A stretch of 64,000 nucleotides of DNA, taken from the NCBI GenBank assembly GCA_963971305.1, contig OZ020308.1, forward strand, positions 25,821,275 through 25,885,274, written 5' to 3'. The stretch is from Arcuatula senhousia. Lineage: Eukaryota > Mollusca > Bivalvia > Mytilida > Mytilidae. The position numbers were made by a program, and so were the translations under genes. Shown here piece after piece: positions 56,678-64,000 of this stretch (the first letter of the stretch is position 1; every line of letters starts with the position of its first letter). The notes under the pieces were generated by a model. It was not told the DNA's origin. It did not search any database and was given only the letters and a program-made list of their open reading frames with translations.

Positions 56678-57666
56678 GTAAGCTCGCAAAAATACATGTC
56701 ATTTTTTATTTATTTTTATTTATTTGTTTATTTATTTATTATTGTTTTTTTTTTTTAAATTGCTAAATTCAACTACTCGATTTTTATACGATTCTGTAGA
56801 AAAAACGCAAACAAATTATTATATTCAAAATTTTAATATAAATTTCGAACGGGTAATAAAACACTTAGCTGCCCTTCAGATGGTACTTAATCCCCTTTTG
56901 ACAGGTAAGACACCCGGTGTGGCATCCCCGTGTGACAACTGAACCTTGAACGACTTCAAGAAAATACATATATACCTGCAATCTCAATTGAATTCACAAA
57001 TCACATCGCATCCATATCTGCAAAATTTCTAGATGCTATGTCAGCAAAGTACAGTATGTCGATTCTAAAAGCTCACTAAAGCAATATATGTTTTATTGTA
57101 AAACTGTACCCGACTTTTAATAAAATTTACTTGTCTTCGTATCGACTATTTCGTAATTTTGTTTCATAAAAATTCAACAATATTGTAAAGAGAAACAGGG
57201 ATTAAATAAAACTGATTTTGGACAAAACTGTTTTGGACATCCCTGAGAGAAACCAAATTTAAAATAGAGTACCGGTCTTCCAATTTGTCTAGCGTGTCTG
57301 ATGAAGGTTAGACCGGAAAAGCGCTTCATACGCTTTTAATGTTTGCTTTTTATATTTGAAAAAAAAATATATTAATAAGTTAATCGTGTCTTCCTGGCAC
57401 ATATAATTCCATATTCTTTCGTTTTTAATAAATTGATATCCATGGTCGTAAATTACTTTGAAGCCCCATTTTGCAAGATGTGATAAAAATAAAACAAATT
57501 ATGAACAGGATACAAAATTAATGTTAATGTATTTGCATTTTCGGCTGTGACATACATGACATATAATATACAGATCTGTTAAGACTCACATGGAGGGGTA
57601 TTCTAGAGATGAACACAGTAGAGCAAGATTCACGCTAGGTTTGTTTTGGTAAGGCAATTTTATATA

Positions 57667-58942
57667 TACACCTCGCCATAAGTTAAGCAACACCTGTACT
57701 CACGTTAGTACAGCGTCTATATTTCTCTAAACAATATCCTGAAACTTGGCCTATATTTTCTTCCACACATTTACAACATTTTCTGATACTAATCAATCAT
57801 CGTACAGTTGTCGGCTTTTGTAGAATATTGAATATTGGCAAACAAATCAAGCAACACAAAAAGTGTTGTTTCAGTAACAACTTTTGGGTTGCGTAAATTG
57901 AGAGTTTTGATGATTAAAAACCATATGTTTTTTGCTCTGTTGTAACAATAAGGATGGTAACATATCACCTTCAGCATTTTTGGATTGTTTTTTCCGGTTT
58001 GAGACCTAAACATTGTAATGAAATGAAAGTTTACTTTTGCATGGCTTTTGCATGGTACAAAATGCTGACTTTGGATTTTTTACATTAATTGATTTTAAAG
58101 GTGACATTTTGGTACTCATAACAAATGATACTCATAAAACCGTTCCGGAAATCTCATAGTTGGAAATTTTTAATGGATATTTTTCAGTTTTTCGATATTT
58201 TCGTTTAAAGGCATCATTGTGACCCTTTGAAGGTTTGTTTCTATTGCCGGAAGTAGAAGTACAGTTTGACATTTTATCAATATGGATGTGGTTACTTACA
58301 CCAATGGTAAAGCTTTGTCTTACACAAAAACTTAAGAATTGCATATTTTCATGCCAATAACAGATTTTAAGTATCCAACCCCCCTTTTTTACGGATATGT
58401 TCTGGGAAGGAATTCAAACAATTCAAATGCTTTAGTGACATTTTTTAGGTTTAGACATGTGTTTTAGGGTTAGGAAAAACAATGAATTTGGTTTAGACAA
58501 AAAATCGTACACGTTTGCAAAAAATTTGCCTTTTTAGCGTTTTTCATACTTTTTATGGTGAAAACTGATTAAGTCCCTTTGTTGACCACAGTGGATGCAA
58601 CTTGAGCTTGAAACCAGTATTTTTTATTTGTATAGTGGTAATTTGTCATGTTTGCAAAAATAATATGCATTGATAAGTTGTAATAAGTCTACAATTGGTA
58701 TTGAAAGTTAAACTTTTTAAACGCTATTTAATCTTAGTTTTTATACCATTTTCGAAAAGTTGGATATTCATGACTTGCAAACATTTCTGATAAAACATCT
58801 TTAGTCCATTACACAATTAGAGTCAATACATTGAAGTGGTTACTTTTTGATTTTCCATCATTTTGTATTATGCGAATATTTCAAGCCATAAAATGATTAT
58901 GGTAAAAAAAAGTTGGTGTTGCTTAACTTTTGGCGAGGTGTA
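57667..58942. mobile_element. 1276-bp element with Tc1/mariner-like ends
   Basis: TACACCTCGCCATAAGTTAA and the complement TACACCTCGCCAAAAGTTAA continue to 27 of 28 matching bases. TA flanks both ends. The size is that of a Tc1-type element, but I find no transposase frame, so it is non-autonomous or decayed. Confidence 0.8.
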
Positions 58943-59029
58943 TAGAAAAGATTTACAAGTTACGTTGTTTCCCGAAACACAAATATCTATCCTAAACGTT
59001 TTACCTAAACCTGAACCTACCGTACTAGT

Positions 59030-59125
59030 ATTGAAAGGCAAGCGCGGGCCTTTTAGGGCACAAGCATTGTGACTAATGTATTGAAAGGCAAGCGCGGGCC
59101 TTTTAGGGCACAAGCATTGTGACTA
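59030..59125. repeat. Two direct copies of a 50-bp unit
   Basis: ATTGAAAGGCAAGCGCGGGC starts at 59030 and 59080; about 45 bases are identical. Confidence 0.9.
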
Positions 59126-59637
59126 TAAAAATATAAGCACTGGGATTTAAAGCAGACGACTTAGATTTAAGATATATACACTGTGTAAAGGCCGTCGGCT
59201 GCGGCTTGCCTTCCTTATAATCGCGGGACTTACTTTTGCCACGAGGACGCAGGCGGCTAGAATTTCTATGGAGAAAGGATTTGCAAGAGTGCAATAGATC
59301 CTAATCAACTAAATTAAGTGTAAACCCGTCCGAAAGTGAGTTTTTAGACGAAGGTGCATCTTGCAGCAGACATGCTTGATTTAATTATCCATACAAGGTT
59401 ATACTCGTTGTTAAAGATCAGGGGGATGATAACCTTTCCAAATTACTCTCTATTCTTCTGCGTGTATGTAGTCGTACCTTGAAAGATGCAGGCATGTATA
59501 AATGTTCGCTTGCTAAGAAATCACAGTATCACATGATTGCTCACCTACATGTACTGTTTTCAATTAGATGTTTGTAAATGGCATAACTGCAGTAAGTAAG
59601 TGAGGGTGTTGTTGTTTTACGGCCTAGCAACACCTGT

Positions 59638-59782
59638 GGCGGATCCAGAAATTTTCAAACGGGGGGGGGGGCGAAATGATAAAAACCCTATTGGGACCTC
59701 TTGTTTCATACAGTTCCTTACCACTTTTTTCAAATAGGGGGGGGGGGGGGGAGGCGCCCGGAACGCCGATCCTAGATCCGCC
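59638..59782. mobile_element. 145-bp MITE with GGCGGATCCAG ends and poly-G tracts
   Basis: GGCGGATCCAG and CTAGATCCGCC are near-inverted. Two G runs (about 10 near 59660 and about 15 near 59738) lie inside. Confidence 0.6.
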
Positions 59783-62009
59783 TTTGAACACAATATAGGT
59801 TATATAAGGGCAATAAACATAAAAGTGATGATAAAATAAGAATAAAATGATGATAAAAATATAATAAGGTGGATTAAGAAACAAAAGAATCAGTAACTTT
59901 TTGAAAAAGGATGGGAAATTAACCGTATGTGGCGCACTACTATTGGTTCACAAATGGATTTTTAACGTCGGCCCACTATGGTCAGTGGTTACGGTTTCCG
60001 TATTATAAACCTGGCAACCCCCCGCACATGGCCATTTCGTCATCTTGGACATGGAAGTCCAAGAGTGCATAACCAATGCCATTTGATACAACAACCACGA
60101 TGTCAGATCTATCTGGTTCAGCGAAGTTTGATTTATCAAGAACATAACACCTGGTGTTCTTAGTCTATGTTAGATCTTATGGTGACACTGAAAGAAAGTG
60201 AAACCTACTTTCTATGCGTGGACGGCAAGTACATGTGTACATCGATCGGAGTGTTAGATGATACTAAACGATAACTATGTCACCTCTTACAAAGTTTTGC
60301 ACGTTAAAACGAGTACAAAGACTACGACATTAAGATGCACAGTGTACAATTAATGACACATTAAAAAGTCCACAATGCTGTTTTTCTTTAATTTTGAATT
60401 TCTCGAAAACAAAACAACTTAACTGGTCCAAAATTTATACTAATATATCTTAAGAAAATGTGAACAATCGGTAAAAGTTTGGTCCGACAATGTTGAGGTT
60501 TTGTCGTAAAAGTGGGTTGTTTTTTTAAAATGGATACAACAAGTCTCACACAAAACTAGATTATTTGGGTTCATATGCATTATCAAGCACAAAAAGGTAA
60601 ATTGGCTTCTTCTTTTATCATTCATGGACAGTTTCTAAAAATTATCGTACACGAACATTGTTGATTTAAAAGAAAGTATTATTAAAAACCTACCTAGCTT
60701 GTTGACACTTACGCAATTTTCCCACGAAAACATAAATAAGCGTACACATTTAACATAATAAAGACATTTCAGGCGCACAGGTTTACATATTGTGTCAACT
60801 AGCCATTCTGATATCATATATAATAAGTAGTTCCTTCCAGGAAAAAAGCCCTCCTTAATTAGTGTTAAAGCTGAAGGAATGTATAATATTCAAGAGCTCT
60901 TAAAACTTAAGGACACGTTTCAATGCAACGTCTCCTACAAGGATTTTTACTATTTTCGAGAATTTCCAACAGTAAATGAAAGTTGAGGATCAAGAAATAA
61001 ATAAAAGGGGTGGGCACTTACCGGCTTAGAGCCATGCTTAAAAGATTTTATACGTATCTATTCATTTTGAAAATAGGGGACGGGTTATCTGCCCCCCTTT
61101 CCGAATCCGTCCCTTGAATTGTGTTATCCGGTAACGGACTATAAACACACATATTACTTTATTAAGGACCATTTTCTTAAATATAAATATATACTAGTAT
61201 ATCAAAAAAGGCTTTTACACGGCTGATATTACTCAACTTAGCACATATGGAGTTTCATTTATTGTAATTTGTGGGTTCATTAATTTGAAACAGTCTCTTT
61301 CACTGAGGACAGGGGGCAATACTATTTCTTAATTGTTTCTTTGTTTTGAATGTTTGTTTTGTTTGTAGCTATTGACCCCTTGGGGTGTAATTTGCTCAAT
61401 AAACTTATGACTTATGACTTATAACTTATTAATTTTTACGGATGAGACACTCACAATTTGACAGTTTAAGGCTATATTTCAGGTTATAGCATGTTAGATC
61501 TATCAATATTTTCCAATTCAAAGCAATACTTAAAACAAATCTCCGTAGAAATCTTGAATATTTTGAACATGAGAAATGTTAAATAAAATGATTCTTATCT
61601 GTCAAAACGGAGTCATTATTATAATTTCCAGGTTCTATGTTTACTACATATTTAATTTATCCTTTTTAAAACTGAGATGGATGAGGTTTTTTATATTTAT
61701 TATTTATTTTTTATTTATTTAATTTTAAAAATATTATAGCGTAAGAAAAATAGATATAAATAGATCAATTATCATTAGATTATAACTTATTTTTGCTAAT
61801 CATTGCATGCTTTGAATTTTATGTCAAAGAAACATGCATCTTTATCCCGTATAATAGAGTGTCCAAGCGGGAGACAGGATATATTATTTGTACATGACAT
61901 GTATATTATATGGACCCAATATACATGTCCAGGTACCCACGCGTGCATCTAACAAACACCTGTACGGTAATCAATAATGTGCGATAAAAAGCTAATTAAA
62001 TATGAAAGG

Positions 62010-62100
62010 GGGAAAGAGGCAAAGAGGCACCAATGGGGCATTCGAGTGTCAAAAGTCTGAAAGGGCAACGACGAAACCGGTAAACACGAACAAGAAAAGT
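62010..62100 (-). mobile_element. Retroelement 3' end fragment
   Basis: AAAGAGGCACCAATGGGGCA and TGTCAAAAGTCTGAAAGGGC; same terminus family as 42448, 62797 and 63268. Confidence 0.6.
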
Positions 62101-62796
62101 GTACTATTTAAAGAATATTTTTATAGAGAAAATCAGTAGGAATCTCATTCACGATTTACATACCGCTAGGGCAGTGAACTTATCAAGGCAATATGAATAC
62201 CAAACTTTACGATATATTTAAACATCGATTGCAAAATGATTGAATGTTCCAAATTGCTTAATTTTGTTATATCGATTCACACTTTTTGAAATTACAAAAA
62301 TCAAAGTCATATAGCTACTTGCCCTTCACCCGTAACTCAAATTTCAAACTGAGCTTGAAAAGAGAAATGTTGAACATGTTGACAGTCTTGCACTCTTTGT
62401 CGACTTGAATTTTCTGCATCAGATAAAGAATAATTATGTTTTTGATTCTAAATACCCGTCTCAAATTTCTTGAGAATGACACAAATGACATCCCCCCAGA
62501 AATATTTTGCCATCTACCGTGTTGCTAAAGGCACCGACTGCATGGCTCATTGTAGCTCATATTATTTTTTCTGCTATCGTCATATTGTCTTTTGTTAAAT
62601 ATATTTTTTCCTTTAAAATTCGACACAAACTGCTCGATTTAATTTGAATTCAAAATTCAAAGCACACAAATGTTATACAATCTTATAAATCTGGGGGAAG
62701 TATAGAAAATAATGTGATGTGAATAAGTTCTATTTATAACGTCCTATATATAGATCTATTAATAATAAATGATCCCTTATGTTTGATTTAGCTTTA

Positions 62797-62920
62797 AAGA
62801 AGCGAATAAGTATAAACCAATGGGGCGGGGCATTCGAATGTCAAAATTCAAATTGCAAAGACACGAACGAGAACAGGAAGTAAAAGACAACACAAAAAAC
62901 TGAATAGCAATCAAGAACTT
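62797..62920 (-). mobile_element. Retroelement 3' end fragment
   Basis: AAAGAAGCGAATAAG, ACCAATGGGGCGGGG, ATTCGAATGTCAAAA; diverged relative of the 62010 copy. Confidence 0.55.
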
Positions 62921-63267
62921 TGTAAATAATATTCGAAGGTACATGCATGTATGATTTATTTCCAATGGGCACAAACTACGCTCGTCGATTTGTGAGACTG
63001 TATTTCTTCCGGAACAGATGAAAGACACAAGGTCATTAAATGTAACTCCGATATATTCTTGACGTCCTCTCTGCTAACAACGTGTCGTTTGGGATAGATG
63101 GATCCCTTAGAAATATATATCCTCCAGAGCTATAGAAAATAAAGGGCGTCCTGATTTGGGGAGGGGTGCTCATCACAAATTATGAAAGATATTTTGGGCC
63201 AATCACAGATCACAGGAATTTTATTTTAGTCAACCAGAGTTCACGAAAAAATAAAACTATTTCTTAA

Positions 63268-63505
63268 AGAAGCAAAGAGGCGCCAATGTGGCATTCGATT
63301 GTCGAGTCTGAAAGGGCAACGACGACAAAACCTGTAAACGTGAACGTGAACAGCATGAAGAAACACAAAACATAAAACACAAAATCAACTAAACAACTAT
63401 CAACAACACGTTTAATTCAAGCCCCAACGAGAGAGAACTCGGTAATGTGTTCCGGAAAAGTAAGCAGTTCCAGTTTGCTGTACTCTTGCTCGCGGCTGTC
63501 AATGG
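63268..63505 (-). mobile_element. Retroelement 3' end fragment
   Basis: AAAGAAGCAAAGAGGCGCCA, AGTCTGAAAGGGCAACGACG and GTAAGCAGTTCCAGTTTGCT match the 3' region of the PLE-type copies at 22135 and 42600. Confidence 0.65.
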
Positions 63506-64000
63506 CTCAACGTGTCACTTGAAATCTGAAAAAGGAAGACAAAGCATAACCTTCAGACAAATCAACATCATCTGAAGGATCAGGACCATTGCGGATTTTT
63601 TTTTTGCCCCCGTGACAACATGTCGGGGATTTGGGCATTAAGTTTAACCTATGTCAGTCTGTACTTACGTCCGTACACATTTCCGTAAAGATTTTCTAAT
63701 GTACATGAGAATTATTCTAAACTTGGTGTAGGATGGTTCAGTATGACAAATCTACGTCCTAAACACCTTTTAGACCTGTCGGACTTCTACTTTCTGTTTG
63801 GGATTCGGCTGAAATGAAACATATGAAAATCGACTTTAAAATTTCTGTCAATCTTTTCTCAGAAACCGTACATGGAAATAATTAGAAACTTGGTAGGATG
63901 GTTAAGTATTACAAACTGTAAGCTTTAAGCATCTTTCAGACTTGTTGGTCCTCCACTTCCTGTTTTGGGCCTTAGAGGGGGGGGGCATCCGTGTCCAATG

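Larger units (their letters stand above)
50648..64000. other. Right flank without a supported gene
   Basis: Apart from a weak exon candidate at 56543, I see no coding exon. The region is AT-rich with MITEs, foldbacks, a TTTATTT-rich patch (56700-56755) and retroelement ends. A block near 63690-63800 is partly repeated at 63850-63970. Confidence 0.55.

Overview
This is a eukaryotic genomic window, not a bacterial one. It is AT-rich, its genes have many small exons with GT-AG introns, and it is dense in short DNA transposons and retroelement fragments. The two protein genes and the repeat types suggest a bivalve mollusc, most likely a mussel (Mytilidae). The genus is an inference. No tRNA, rRNA, operon or CRISPR is visible.

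Left part (1-28.8 kb, + strand): an autophagy-initiating kinase gene of the ULK1/ULK2 (Atg1) family. The first coding exon or exons, with the ATP-binding loop and VAIK lysine, lie upstream of the window. Twenty-four exons (756 to 23783) join in frame into 875 residues: most of the kinase domain ([14 protein letters not shown]), a long Ser/Pro-rich linker with a predicted LC3-interacting FVLV motif, and the C-terminal EAT domain that binds ATG13/FIP200 in known relatives. The 3' UTR may run about 5 kb to an AATAAA at 28756. It carries eight Pumilio-type TGTANATA motifs.

Middle part (34.4-50.6 kb, - strand): a complete B3GLCT gene (beta-1,3-glucosyltransferase of thrombospondin type 1 repeats; ER lumen). 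Fourteen exons join in frame into 477 residues, from an N-terminal signal/anchor to a C-terminal HDEL. Its most striking feature is a 75-bp tandem array (about 17 copies, 35475-36780) in which the end of coding exon 13 and its splice donor are repeated. Eight consecutive donors remain in frame, so the array could give a ladder of proteins differing by 25 residues. The end of exon 12 with its donor is also duplicated nearby. A 29-bp, 13-copy minisatellite in the next intron shares sequence with the 75-bp unit.

The genes are convergent, separated by about 5.6 kb of repeats (28.8-34.4 kb). The right part (50.7-64 kb) has no gene I can support, apart from one weak candidate exon at 56543. It holds foldback elements, a 1276-bp Tc1-like-ended element and several retroelement 3' ends.

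Mobile elements include two 188-bp Harbinger-like MITEs with TWA target duplications, three related elements with AAAGGAGTA ends, a 1485-bp TIR element with an internal repeated motif, a Penelope-like reverse-transcriptase fragment nested in another repeat with a GTGGGA duplication, and a hAT-like MITE whose empty site can be read. No cellular pathway links the two genes; their adjacency looks incidental.
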